Notes under the pieces: model-generated
Databases searched by the model: none
Seen by the model: only the letters and a program-made list of their open reading frames with translations
What the model was told of the DNA's origin: nothing
In this document: one piece after another, positions 10,973 through 20,874 of the stretch
Layout: each line of letters starts with the position of its first letter
How positions within the stretch are numbered: position 1 is the first letter of the stretch
DNA from: Primula veris
Taxonomy: Eukaryota > Streptophyta > Magnoliopsida > Ericales > Primulaceae
Reading direction: 5' to 3'
Length of the DNA stretch: 64,000 nt
NCBI GenBank assembly: GCA_963682055.1
Contig: OY821746.1
Span: forward strand, 27,842,481 to 27,906,480
Program-made: the position numbers and the translations under genes

Positions 10973-11541
10973 TGATAAAGCCATAACTTTGGTCGGTCGC
11001 GTTAGGCTTTTCAACAATGATATAATGGTAAATCAACCGTGAATAAAGGACACTTCCTGATCTTTATTATTGCTCGGATTATTGTCCTTGTTCGGACTAT
11101 TACATTTGCTCGGATTAGTATTTCGGTTTTACAATTGTGCTCGATATGACTATTTAATCTCTCGTCTTCATCTTTCTCCCCTTTTATTCGGTGCTCGGCT
11201 ATCTTTTCTCGGTTTATTTCTTGAAGTGATATGCTTTGGTTAGTTTCTCTCTTTTCTTAACTTCTCTCTATATTTTTTGGATAGATTTTTCTGGTCGTTT
11301 TCTAGGAGGGGTAGTTGGCTATTTATAGGCAACTGCGCCTTCTAGGATATTGACAAATGTCTTCATCCCAGGGATTTTTCAGACATGGGTCCCCATTTGA
11401 TTGGGCTTGAGCTTTTGGTAGTAACACCTCAATTCCTATGAAAAGTATGAGATGACCCATTTAAGCATTGGATACCCATTTATAAAGTGGGTTGATTATT
11501 ACCCGAATAAAATATTCGGGTCTAATTTTTATGTTCTATCA
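10973..11541 (-). repeat. 3' LTR of the right retrotransposon
   Basis: 569 bp. On the plus strand it runs TGATAAAGCC...GTTCTATCA. It carries the same TATA region (CTATTTATAGG on this strand, near 11320). It differs from its 5' partner (27683-28248) by a few substitutions and one indel block near 11350-11395. Confidence 0.92.
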
Positions 11542-11786
11542 ATTGCTCCCTGACTTCCTCGGCGTGGTTTCCATGTCGGGGGAGTCATGTTTGGTTTTTC
11601 GATAACGTTACTTCGGTCTTGTCCTTCCCAATGCTTCATCGAGAAACGCAATAGACTTGTGACGGTTCCCAGGGGGGCACATTTAATGTTTCCTATCCTA
11701 ATATCTTTCTTCGAGGAAAAATCCTATAAAAGGGGTGTGCTCCCTCCATACTTAGACATTTTACTTATTAATTTGCTCGTGACATA

Positions 11787-12107
11787 ATGGCTTCTTCAGG
11801 TTCTACTGGTGAGAGCTCCTTTAATTATATTTCATATTTAGAAACGGAAATCAAGAAATCTCGTACCGCGAATAAGAAACTCGTGGCCAAGGTTTCAGAC
11901 TACAAGAAAAGGTTGTCTGACATGGATTCTGATCATCATGTGACGATGGCCGATCGGGATTGGGCCTACGAGCATATAAAGAAGCTCGAGACTAATCTGG
12001 CTAAGCAGAAGGCAGCAAAAAGGGCCTATAAGCTTGCCTTCAAGGAGTTGCATGCTCGGTCTAAACCGAGTTCGGATGACGATGAAGAAGGCTCTTCCTC
12101 GAAATAA
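11787..12107 (+). CDS. Antisense coiled-coil gene 1 (right copy)
   Basis: An intronless 106-residue ORF, antisense to gag-pol. TATAAAAGGGG at 11725 lies 62 bp before the ATG; AATAAAAT at about 12187 follows the stop by some 80 bp. The protein is a highly charged helix (about residues 15-95) with an acidic Ser tail DDDEEGSSSK. The motif KRAYKLAFKELHARSK is shared with gene 2. Against the left copy there are six amino-acid changes and about one silent change, so no purifying selection is evident between these two copies. No catalytic motif; function unknown. Confidence 0.65.
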   Translation: MASSGSTGESSFNYISYLETEIKKSRTANKKLVAKVSDYKKRLSDMDSDHHVTMADRDWAYEHIKKLETNLAKQKAAKRAYKLAFKELHARSKPSSDDDEEGSSSK

Positions 12108-12410
12108 TTAGTCTTTTGTAATTTCTGTCGTAATTTCTCTTGAATGGGGAGTCTTCTCCTCAGTTGTAATCGAAGTTTTTGAAATTAATAAAATATTTCT
12201 CTTTCCTTGTTCTTGTCTGTTTATCTTCTTGATGTCTTTTTGGATGACTTTAATTGAATTTGGAACTGTGGTTAATTCGCCGTAAATGCTCTTGGGAAGT
12301 TCAAGAGGTTGTATTTATTCGAGATGACCTTTGATCTACTCCTTGTTTCTTCTTATAAAAGGGGACTGTCCCAGTATTCTTTATGCAGTTCATTCTTTAT
12401 TAACGAACAA

Positions 12411-12749
12411 ATGGCTTCTTTTCTTGAAAACTATGGTGACAACCTTCCTGAATACGTTGCCCGTCTGGAAGAGGAAGTTCAGAAGGTGCGTTATCTCGAG
12501 AAGAGGGTTGCCCGGCTGTCGGTGGAAGCTCGTCGGGCCGCCGAACTAGACGAGCGATTGGATGCCCTGGAGAAGGAGCACCAGAGGTCTTTGCTCGTCA
12601 GTATTCGCGCTCGTGCCCGGATCAAAGAGCTCGAGGCCTCCAGAGATAGGCAGCTTGCTTCCAAGAGGGCTTACAAATTGGCCCTTAAGGAAGTGTATGC
12701 TCGGTCGAAAAGGAAGCCGAATGACGAAGCGGGCCCTTCTATGAAATGA
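12411..12749 (+). CDS. Antisense coiled-coil gene 2 (right copy)
   Basis: A 112-residue ORF starting MASFLENYGDNLPEYVARLE, with a strongly heptad-like helix (residues 12-95) of Leu, Arg and Glu. It ends KRKPNDEAGPSMK. The motif KRAYKLALKEVYARSK pairs it with gene 1 as a paralogue. TATAAAAGGGG at 12354 is 57 bp upstream of this ATG, which argues against the farther in-frame ATG at 12324. AATAAA at about 12812 follows the stop. The left copy is truncated. Function unknown. Confidence 0.65.
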   Translation: MASFLENYGDNLPEYVARLEEEVQKVRYLEKRVARLSVEARRAAELDERLDALEKEHQRSLLVSIRARARIKELEASRDRQLASKRAYKLALKEVYARSKRKPNDEAGPSMK

Positions 12750-13383
12750 TTTTATTGTTTTCATTGTATTTCCTCTTTGTGCTTCTTCTGTAACGAAGTA
12801 TCAACCAATCAATAAAGATTTCTTTTTCTTGTTTATATCTGAATTACTTTCCCGATGCAATTTATTTTGACTGCGCACGCTTGTGGCCTCATTAATGCTT
12901 TTCTTGGGCCTTGCGTTTGATCTTATCCATTGGACCTTCTTACTCTTTATATCTAGGGACCAATAGGATTTCTTGAGCCTTTTGCATAAAAAATCTTATT
13001 CACCAGAGTTTTCTTGAGCTTTGTGCAAAAGATCTGGGATATTTATTTGAACCGCTGCCCTTCCCAAAAATGACGCGTGTTTTGCTGCCATTATTACTTA
13101 CCCCCTTTAAATATTGGTAAGAATCCAAGCGTTTTGTGAACAAGAGTGGCTTTTAATTACTCATGCTTTTTTAGAACCTTTAGGGAATCCAAACGTTCTT
13201 TCTTGAACAGACATCTTTTAATTGCCATCGCTTCTTAGTACCCATTGGCGAACGGTTGCGACTCTCAATACCAGCCCTCATCTAATTGATCTATAAATAC
13301 CTGCTTACAGCATGGTTACATCCACAATTCTTATCATATTATTTTTCCCCATATATAGACCCTCATCTTATAATTTCCCTAAG

Positions 13384-13677
13384 ATGTTTGGTCCTTTCAC
13401 CCAATCAGCATTAGCTTTGCAAGTGGAGGCCTTTGAAGCCTCCTATAACCATGTTCAAAGGCTGTTGAGGGATGCCGAGGAGGAATTGAAGGTGATGCGT
13501 TATCACCATACCGAGATGGTTCGGGAATTAACTTGGCTAAGATCCGAACTGGCTTACTGCCGACGTGCTCGTCAGGCTCTAGTCGAAGAGAATGAGATGC
13601 TAAGGGGGAACCCGACACTGAGGGACAGGGATGTCTCTGCCGGACCCTCTCATCGATACCGATCGAATTCCCCCTAA
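13384..13677 (+). CDS. Antisense coiled-coil gene 3 (right copy)
   Basis: A 97-residue ORF beginning MFGPFTQSALALQVEAFEAS. The helical region spans about residues 15-75 and the tail SAGPSHRYRSNSP is basic and polar. TATAAATA at 13292 sits 92 bp before this ATG; an earlier ATG at 13312 would fall at or before the expected transcript start. It is followed by a long pyrimidine tract. The protein is the same in both copies. Function unknown. Confidence 0.6.
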   Translation: MFGPFTQSALALQVEAFEASYNHVQRLLRDAEEELKVMRYHHTEMVRELTWLRSELAYCRRARQALVEENEMLRGNPTLRDRDVSAGPSHRYRSNSP

Positions 13678-13679
13678 CC

Positions 13680-14160
13680 TTCCCCCTTCTTTTTTTTATT
13701 TTTCTCTGCTTTTCCCCATCTCTTTCTTTTTCTTCTTTTTATTTCTCAGTTTCCCTCATTTCTTCCTCTTCCTCTCTTCTATTTTTTTTATACTCTGTTC
13801 TCTCGTACTTTTTATTCTTTTCTTTTCCCCTTTCTTTTTTGTTTCATTGACTTCCTTTTTAGTTGTCTGTCTCCTTCATTTCTTTATCTTCTTCTCATCT
13901 GTTTTTCTTTTGTGCCTCCTCTTTCTTTTTCTTCATCTTCTCTCCCATCACTCTTTTTCTTTTTTTTTTTTTTTTTTTTTTGCACCACTACGATGTAACA
14001 ATCAGCCCTGTGATCCAAAGGGTTTTGTGTTACATTTAGGGTTGGTCATTTTTCTTTTTGACTCTTCTTTCTTATCACTTCTTCTTTTCTTGCACTCTTC
14101 TTCTTTTCCTCTTCTTGCTTTTCCTTTCTCTTTCTTCTTACTTTTTCTTTTTGGCGTCTT
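13680..14160. repeat. 480-bp polypyrimidine tract (right copy)
   Basis: Almost continuous C/T on the plus strand with a run of about 21 T's near 13960-13980, broken only by a short mixed segment around 13982-14045. It may form the 3' untranslated part of antisense gene 3. It is purine-rich on the gag-pol sense strand. Confidence 0.8.
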
Positions 14161-14219
14161 CTGCTCACTTGGTCAGCTGATATAGTTGATCCTTTGCCTG
14201 ATCTTCTGTACTAGCTCTT

Positions 14220-14350
14220 CTCGGATGTAATAGATCTTTTCGGATGTAATAGGTTTTCTTTTCGGATGTAATAGGTTTTCTTTTCGGATGTAATAGGTTT
14301 TTATCTCGGATGTAATAGACCTTGATGTAACAGACCTCGATGTAATATTG
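14220..14350. repeat. Short tandem repeat, GGATGTAATAGGTTTTCTTTT units (right copy)
   Basis: About five imperfect copies of a 21-22-bp unit. The first and last copies are shortened to GATGTAATA-type remnants that continue to about 14375. Non-coding. Confidence 0.8.
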
Positions 14351-14755
14351 TCTTTTGATGTAATGACCAATGATGTATTCCATCTTCATTAATGAAAAGT
14401 ATTTTTGCCCTTTTATTTTTGCATTTCTTTTTATATTGTACATGTGGTTTGTTGTTTGTCTGGAATCTAGATCTTTGAATATCTCGTCTTTATTTCTTCT
14501 GCACTGTAGTCTCAGATATCAGTAGATGTCCCCATCACTGTCAAACATATGTGCATGCTCCCTAGTAGGTCAGGAAATGTGCATACCCCCAAGCATGTCA
14601 GGAAATATGCAATTTCCCAAGCAAGGTCATAAAATATCATACTCTCCGTTCTATAAGTACTTCTCTTTTCTTTGGTAGTTTATCATCTCTTTTTTCTTTT
14701 TGCTTCTCTCTTCCTCAGCCCTTTATTTTCTTCCGTACTATAACAATTTCCCAGA

Positions 14756-15235
14756 ATGTCTGGACCTGTGGTGAGATATCATGCTCAGATGAAGGGCTTG
14801 GACACTGAGGTATCTCGGGTCCGCCGTCGGATGGCAAGGCTTGAGAAAGAGTATGGCGTTTTGGCGTTGAGCTTGTTCGGCTCTTATCCCGAAGAGACGG
14901 TGAAGTGGACCGAGATCTCGGCACTGAGTCGCCAGCTCGATCACTTGTTGTTACAGAGAAACCATCTGGCCAACTCCTGGTATGATGCCGAGGAAATTTG
15001 GGACCATTCTCAAGATGAGTTTGACAACTCTCCTCAAGGCCTAGCTAGCATAATGGTAAAGAATGCTCGGCTCGTGGAGCGCGTCAGGGTTCTTACTACG
15101 GAAAACAACAGGCTCTCCTCGGAGAATGACGATTTGGTCGGCATGAACGATTCCTACCAAGCTCGGTTGAATTGTTCTGCTCGTTTTGCTTTCTCTCGGT
15201 CTGGCAGTTCGGTTTTTCCACCCATTGATCCTTAG
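14756..15235 (+). CDS. Antisense coiled-coil gene 4 (right copy)
   Basis: A 159-residue ORF, MSGPVVRYHAQMKGLDTEV to VFPPIDP. Helical segments are around residues 10-35, 55-75 and 95-130 (the last rich in Asn, Arg and Leu). TATAAGT at 14652 lies about 100 bp upstream of the ATG. Identical in protein to the left copy. No recognisable domain. Confidence 0.62.
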   Translation: MSGPVVRYHAQMKGLDTEVSRVRRRMARLEKEYGVLALSLFGSYPEETVKWTEISALSRQLDHLLLQRNHLANSWYDAEEIWDHSQDEFDNSPQGLASIMVKNARLVERVRVLTTENNRLSSENDDLVGMNDSYQARLNCSARFAFSRSGSSVFPPIDP

Positions 15236-15455
15236 ATTGGGCTGGTTTTCTTATGTATTTCCCCTTTTGCCATTTGTGTTTTATCTTCTGTATTTGATGA
15301 ATCAGTTGTATCTTTTCGTATCTCGTGCCTGTCTTGTGAACCATTGTAACGCTTCGTACTTTGTGCCTTTTGATTCTCTATAAATGCTCCCTATTGCCTG
15401 TATCTCATTACCAATTTCTACCTCTCTCTTGTTTTATAATTTGCTTTTGCGTGAG

Positions 15456-15818
15456 ATGGCTCCCATCACTAGGTCTGCCTCCAAAAAGAAAGCCCTTATG
15501 GAAGAGGAGCCTACCTTTTTGCTACCTCGTCCCCCTGGCTTTGGGGAGGAGGATTTGACTCCTCTTCAACTAAAAGAAATTGAGATGTCATGGCTGAAAC
15601 ATGATCTCATGTGTGCTCGGACTGAAGCGAGGAGGTTTAAACAATATTGGGACGAGGAGGGCACTGCTCGTTTCAAGGCCGAGCAAAAATGCGAGTCTCA
15701 GTCTTACGCCTTGAAACAGGCTGAGATGGCGATTTCTCGTTTGGTTAGGGAGAAGGAGCGTCTGGAGGAACTTTTGGCGAAGAGGGATGTTGTTATGGTG
15801 GATAGTTCGAAAAAGTAG
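15456..15818 (+). CDS. Antisense coiled-coil gene 5 (right copy)
   Basis: A 120-residue ORF. The basic start MAPITRSASKKK may be a nuclear-localisation-like patch. A Pro-rich stretch LLPRPPGFGEEDLTPLQ is followed by a long helix (residues 45-112). TATAAAT at 15379 is 77 bp upstream; GAATAAAACTTG at about 15870 is a plausible polyadenylation signal. Identical in protein to the left copy. Function unknown. Confidence 0.62.
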   Translation: MAPITRSASKKKALMEEEPTFLLPRPPGFGEEDLTPLQLKEIEMSWLKHDLMCARTEARRFKQYWDEEGTARFKAEQKCESQSYALKQAEMAISRLVREKERLEELLAKRDVVMVDSSKK

Positions 15819-15959
15819 GATGGGTGTATTTTCTTTTTCTGTTGTATTGTTTGTGTTTCCCCCTTTGTGGATGAATAAAACTTGTCTTGCACTTGATTCT
15901 GTCATATTTTATTTCCTGTTTGCTTCACTCTTTTATGTTGATATCATTTGATGTCCCTC

Positions 15960-16536
15960 AGCATACACCGAACAATATGCCCGGTTATCCCCCCGGAGAG
16001 CGTTGGTAGACTTGATGCTCCCTGCCGTCAAGCTAGAAACGGTCTTCGTCCACCTTGTTCGGTGTGCCCTTTGGGTAAGAATTGGTTTGGCGTCGAGGAA
16101 CTTTAATCGGGGGACATTCTCGGTGTGATAATAGTGGTAGCGTATGTGGGAAGCTTTTCGTGGTAGGGTCCACTGGCCGTTTATTTAGGTGTAATGATGT
16201 GAACTGCCTTGGGTAGTGGGATACGTGCTGACGTGGCGAAATCTGGAGCGTTTATATGTTAAAAATAGCAGCGGTTGTTGACTTTTGTATGGTTGGAAAA
16301 AAGCTAAACCTCTGTTACACGAAAGGACGGTTATTATTTTATTCTTTTTGTGACTCCACTCCTTTCTATTGTGCCAAGTAATCCTGTTTTATTTTTATCA
16401 CAGAATTTGCTGAAGAAAATATCTCTCTCTCTAAAGCATATTCTTCCCGCCAAAAAGGAAAAGAGTGTGGCCGCTTGATCTAGGGTTTCGTGGTTTTGTT
16501 GGAAGACTTGCTGTTGTTCGCGCTTGCTTGCTCATA
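15960..16536 (+). promoter_or_regulatory. Intergenic and probable promoter region of the spliced antisense gene
   Basis: Non-coding DNA between antisense gene 5 and the first exon at 16537. It includes a TGACGTGGC motif (ACGT-core, bZIP-type) near 16230, a TTTATATG box near 16251 and a CT-rich leader near 16424. The promoter role is inferred from position only. Confidence 0.35.
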
Positions 16537-18970
16537 ATGATTACTGTAAGTGATTTTTCGTTCTCCCCCCTTCCCTCTTTTAGGAGTTGTATTTGATTTG
16601 TCGTTGTGGTCATAGGTGTGTCGTTGGTATATGGTTCAGGTTATCTATATATGTCTGATGGTTCTTATGTATCTGGTTAATGTGTGTGTGTGGGGGGGGG
16701 GGGGTGGCGCTCGTTATATTGATGTGGGTCTTGTTTGTGTATTTGGTTAGTATATTGATGGACTTTTGATGATGTTTGGATAGGAAATTCTGAGCCAAAG
16801 TGTGGCCCAAATTGGCACATTCGTAGAAAAGGATTTTAAGGAGCTTGCCGGAATACCTGACAACATACATATCCGGCTTCCTATTTCTGACGAGGAGGTG
16901 CTGGGATTTGTTCCTGCCGGCGAGGTGGCTGTGCGCTCTTCGGCATTCTTCACTGGGGGTCTTCGACTGCCCTTTTCAAACTGGGTGGCTTCGTTCTTTG
17001 AGGCCGTCCAGATTGCTCCGGCCCAACTGGCCCTAAATGGTTACCGTACTCTGAATGGTATCCAAAGGTTATCGGAGCTGTCCGGAATACCGATTGAACA
17101 GAAGGATGTCTTCGGAGTCTATAGTTTGAGCTTTGAGCGTCGCAGCTCGTATCTGAAAACCTTGCGTTCCTTTTGCCGGCTCGTTATCGGTTTACCGGAT
17201 ACCAACAAAGAGCGCAATCTTGGTATTGTTATTGCGTCTGGTGAATGGGCTTGTCCGGGACACCAGATTCCTGGGCCGGCTACCAATGCTCCCACTATGC
17301 CAGACCTCGGCGCTCCCAATGTAGAGGCTCTGTTAGCTCTTTGGAAATGGTGGGGGCCGGGACCGACGCCGAATCCGGCGAGTCGTACTGCCCCGATGCT
17401 GCTCGGGTACCCTATGGGGTCGGTGACCAAGGGGAATCCTGCGCCCGAGATCCCCAAAGAGCCCGAGGAAGAGTTCTTGAAAGTGGTCCGGGCACGAAGT
17501 GCTGCTCGGCTCGGGAAGAAGCTCGTTCGGTCTAAGCGTCATGCGTCTGACCCTGTTGGTGGAGTAACGAAGAGGGCCAGGGGAACCGATACATCGGTTA
17601 CCGAGGAGGCTTATATCGTTGGCTCGGGCGAGGGGGCGGTGGCTGCCGCCGAAGGGGATACCGCCGAGGATGCCTCTGCGCCGGGCGAGGTATGTGTATA
17701 TGTATTATGATTTTCTTGTCTTTTGGTTGTTTGTCATTTTGTTCGCTAGTGCTTTGCTTTATTAGTCATCTTGTTTCAGCTACTGACTTCTCCATTGGTT
17801 ACCCTCGCTCTTGCCCAGTCTATGGGTATTATTGTGTTTCAGGGGTCGATCGACGATGTATTCGGACATATGAACCTCTTGACTAACATGGGAGAGGGTA
17901 CGATGACTTTGCCTGTCATCTCGCCTATCCCCACCGAGGGTCCGATAGATTTGCTCGTTTGCTCGCCCCTCCGTACTGAGGAAGAGATCGAGCATAGGGC
18001 CCCTGAGATTGATCAGTTGGAGGAGGACGTGGGGGTGGAAATGGAAGGCAGCGAAGAGAATGCCGGGGATGTTGTGACGGGTGTCGAGGAGGAGGCTCTC
18101 GACGGATCCGAGAAGGTGTTGGTTGACGGGGTTGCAATGACCCGTTACATTGACCGATGTAGGGGTGAACTGCTGGAGCAACCGCGAACCTTGAAGATGG
18201 GGTATACGGCTCTGAAACCCCTTGTGTTCAAGGATGCAGAAAGACTATCTGCCCAACCTACAATGTCGGTTATAGAGCAGGCCCACGCGGATGCGCTGAG
18301 GGTACGTGGGGCTCGTATTTCGCTATATAGGTCTGGTACTTGTATTTTATTTGGAATCTAATGTGTTTAAGTGCAGATTGCTGTGAGTACCGTGGCGCTA
18401 CGGGATCAGCTGGGAGCTCTAGGGGCTGAGAAAGAGAAGCTGGTGGCCGAGAAGGAGAAAGTGGTCGCCGCGAAGAAAACCCTGGGCGAGAATTATGACA
18501 AGCTGTCGGTGGACTTTCTGCACTTGACCGAGGATGTCGAGAAATTGAAGGCGGAAAAAGAGAGCATGGTCGTTAAGTACGGCGAACTAGAGGAGGAGAA
18601 CTTGCTCCTGGCAGAGGACGTGGAAGCCGAAAAGGCTAAGGTGTCTGCCCTGAAAACGGCACATGCGGAGGAGCGGACAAAGTTAGCGATGATGGCCAAC
18701 TTCTCTGTATACTGTTCTCATGTGCGGGCGCTCAATTTCGCGAAGGTTCCTTTGTCGGATAGGGCGTGGTCGGAGTTGGTGTATCCGTGTCCGCATGGTG
18801 CACCGCCGAAACCCTTGGATTGGGCGAATCTTCGTGAAGAAGAGCTTCCTCGGCTACCGGGACAGACAATTTCGACAGCGCTGCGTCCTCACTCTATGTC
18901 GGCCCCGTCCACTCCTCGACCGGATGCTACTGTTGTTCCCCCACCAGTATCTCCTCAGGTGGAACCTTGA
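16537..18970 (+). CDS. Antisense spliced gene with PF04195-like domain (right copy)
   Basis: Inferred exons are 16537-16545 (ATG ATT ACT), 16784-17689, 17843-18301 (or from 17780) and 18377-18970. Introns have GTAAGT, GTATGT and GTACGT donors, and every join is phase 0, giving about 655 residues. The large ORF in exon 2 has no ATG near its start; the tiny first exon supplies one in frame. Residues 40-110 (LRLPFSNWVASFFEAV...PAQLALNGYRTL) resemble PF04195, 'putative gypsy type transposon'. An acidic middle and a C-terminal coiled coil (about residues 460-580) follow. It is antisense to gag-pol. Role unknown; a Gag-like or regulatory role is only a guess. Confidence 0.65.
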
Positions 18971-18989
18971 CTATCTTTCCAGCAGTATG

Positions 18990-19029
<40 letters not shown>

Positions 19030-19193
19030 TTGGTCTCTTGTGTATCTAGAAACAGATTCTTTTGGGGAAGTGATAATATAGGTGCTGTGGTTTCTTTCTG
19101 TTGGGCTTTCTTGGGTTAATTTCTTTTGATGGTCGTCATATTTTGAAGGATGTGAAAACAAAATATTGTCAGGTACCAAATAACCCCCTTGCC

Positions 19194-19766
19194 ATGGTGG
19201 TCTGGACCTCGCCTAGTCGTAGTGTAGGTGACGTAATGGAAGATTTGGAAAGATCTAACGCGTCCCTTACCGCGAAATTGACTTGTGCTTATCGGGAAAT
19301 CGAGGGTCTGAATATTCATATTTCCAACTTGGCGATCCGGTTACGTGATTTGGGAGAGAAATTTAGTAAAAAGACCGCCCATTATACGGCAAATAAGGGT
19401 AAAGCAAAGGAACTTCTCGGTGCCCTACGACGTTCTCGTGATGAAGCCCGAGGTCGTGTGACGAGCTTGAGCTTGGTCCTTGGGGCCGTTTTCGAGGACG
19501 CGGATTTGCTGCTATCCTTTGCCAACGCGTATTGGGCCCGAGCTCGCGCCTTAGAGGTGCTGGAGCATATAAAAGGAATGAGTGGTGTGTCCCGGGCAGA
19601 GCGCATGGCGGATGCGAAGGCCGGGGTACCTGAAACCACTGTTGCCTTGAACCGAATCGAGGCGGTCATTCGTGAGCGTTTGGGGACGCGAATTAATTCA
19701 TTGCGAGATATTCATTTTGCCGATGTAGTAGAGACTTCGGCGTCTGTTGAGGGGTTGTCGGATTAA
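19194..19766 (+). CDS. Antisense ORF 7 (right copy), coiled-coil protein
   Basis: A 190-residue ORF from MVVWTSPSRSVGDVMEDLE. The frame is open upstream through a CAG acceptor at 19170-19172 (phase 0), so it may instead be a further exon of the gene at 16537-18970, skipping that gene's stop by a weak GTGGAA donor at 18961. Long helices, Arg/Leu-rich; no motif recognised. AATAAA overlaps the stop (GATTAATAAAAT). Confidence 0.5.
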   Translation: MVVWTSPSRSVGDVMEDLERSNASLTAKLTCAYREIEGLNIHISNLAIRLRDLGEKFSKKTAHYTANKGKAKELLGALRRSRDEARGRVTSLSLVLGAVFEDADLLLSFANAYWARARALEVLEHIKGMSGVSRAERMADAKAGVPETTVALNRIEAVIRERLGTRINSLRDIHFADVVETSASVEGLSD

Positions 19767-19945
19767 TAAAATAGCTTGTTTTGTCGTTTTCTTTGTAGTT
19801 TGTATAAAAAATTCTCTCTCTTTTTTTTTTTTGTAGCTTTTTTTTTTTGTAGCTTTTTTTTTCTCTTTTTTCCCTCTTTTTTTTTTTATATTCATCTCTT
19901 CTCGTTCTTCTCCCCCCCCCTCTTTTTTTATAGGCACATGCTACT

Positions 19946-20584
19946 ATGTCGCACCAGGCTGGTTCTCCATGCCTAGTTAACCCAGGGTTAGGACCTACTG
20001 GTGCTTCCCGGGACGTGGTCTCATCTGGTGCGGTTAGTGAGGTGCCTGACAGGTGGCCCTACATTGTTTTGATGAGCAAAAATGTCAAATTGACCGACCA
20101 ATGTGCTCGACTGCGGACCAAGCTGAAAACCCAGGCGGCCTCTTTTCGAGAATACGTTCGCCGTGCCGAGCATGCTGTTGAGGTTCAGGAGCGTCGTTTG
20201 GATCGATATTGGCGTGCAAAGGACGAGTACTTCGGCAAATTAAAGTTGCTTGTGACCAAGGCCAACGTGTTGGTGAAGTATTTCCGTTTGTTCCGTGCCA
20301 GATACGATGCTTCCGCAGCTATGATCGAAGCTCGCCGTAACCTCTCCTTTGACGATGATCGCCGTAAAGCGGCCTCGGATGCTCACGAGTTCGCGAAAGA
20401 AGCCGAGTTCAACGCGCGGCTTCAGACGCTGACTTGTGTTGGGGCTCATACGACCAATTTTGATGCCCTCATTTCTGAGGAGCGTTTTGATGGTGATGAG
20501 TCTGATGGGTACACAACGACGGATGACGAAGAGATTGAGCTCGGTCAATTACCGTCGTGCTCCTCCTGCAGTAGCTCTTCTTAA
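19946..20584 (+). CDS. Antisense ORF 8 (right copy), helical acidic-tail protein
   Basis: A 212-residue ORF starting MSHQAGSPCLVNPGLGPTG. The N terminus is low in structure. Residues 50-170 are charged helices, followed by an acidic segment (EERFDGDESDGYTTTDDEE) and a Ser/Cys tail. A poly-T run ending TTATAG lies just before the ATG, consistent with a splice acceptor or a T-rich leader. It is the last antisense gene before the minisatellite. Function unknown. Confidence 0.55.
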   Translation: MSHQAGSPCLVNPGLGPTGASRDVVSSGAVSEVPDRWPYIVLMSKNVKLTDQCARLRTKLKTQAASFREYVRRAEHAVEVQERRLDRYWRAKDEYFGKLKLLVTKANVLVKYFRLFRARYDASAAMIEARRNLSFDDDRRKAASDAHEFAKEAEFNARLQTLTCVGAHTTNFDALISEERFDGDESDGYTTTDDEEIELGQLPSCSSCSSSS

Positions 20585-20874
20585 ATGAATCTTTTTAGTG
20601 TCGATGATCTTCTTGTTGCCTCCGTAATGCGGGCGAGGACTATTTATGTTATTTCTTTATTCCTGTTTTGTACCTTTCCATTGCCGTATTGCTATTTAAT
20701 TGATTGGATCGATTTTTCCTTGCTAAATCATTTGTTATTTCGTTATTCCTGTTTTGGAGATGCTTCTTGTTGATATTTTGTTGTTTAGATTGATTCTCCT
20801 TCATTGTTTTAGCCAATTTATATTGCATCGCCGCCGTAATGTGGACCTGAATAATTCCTTGCATTGTACCTGCA

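Noticed and set aside
13631..14185. 184-codon frame rich in Phe, Leu and Ser
   Set aside because: It is the translation of the polypyrimidine tract; composition explains the lack of stops and the apparent membrane segments.
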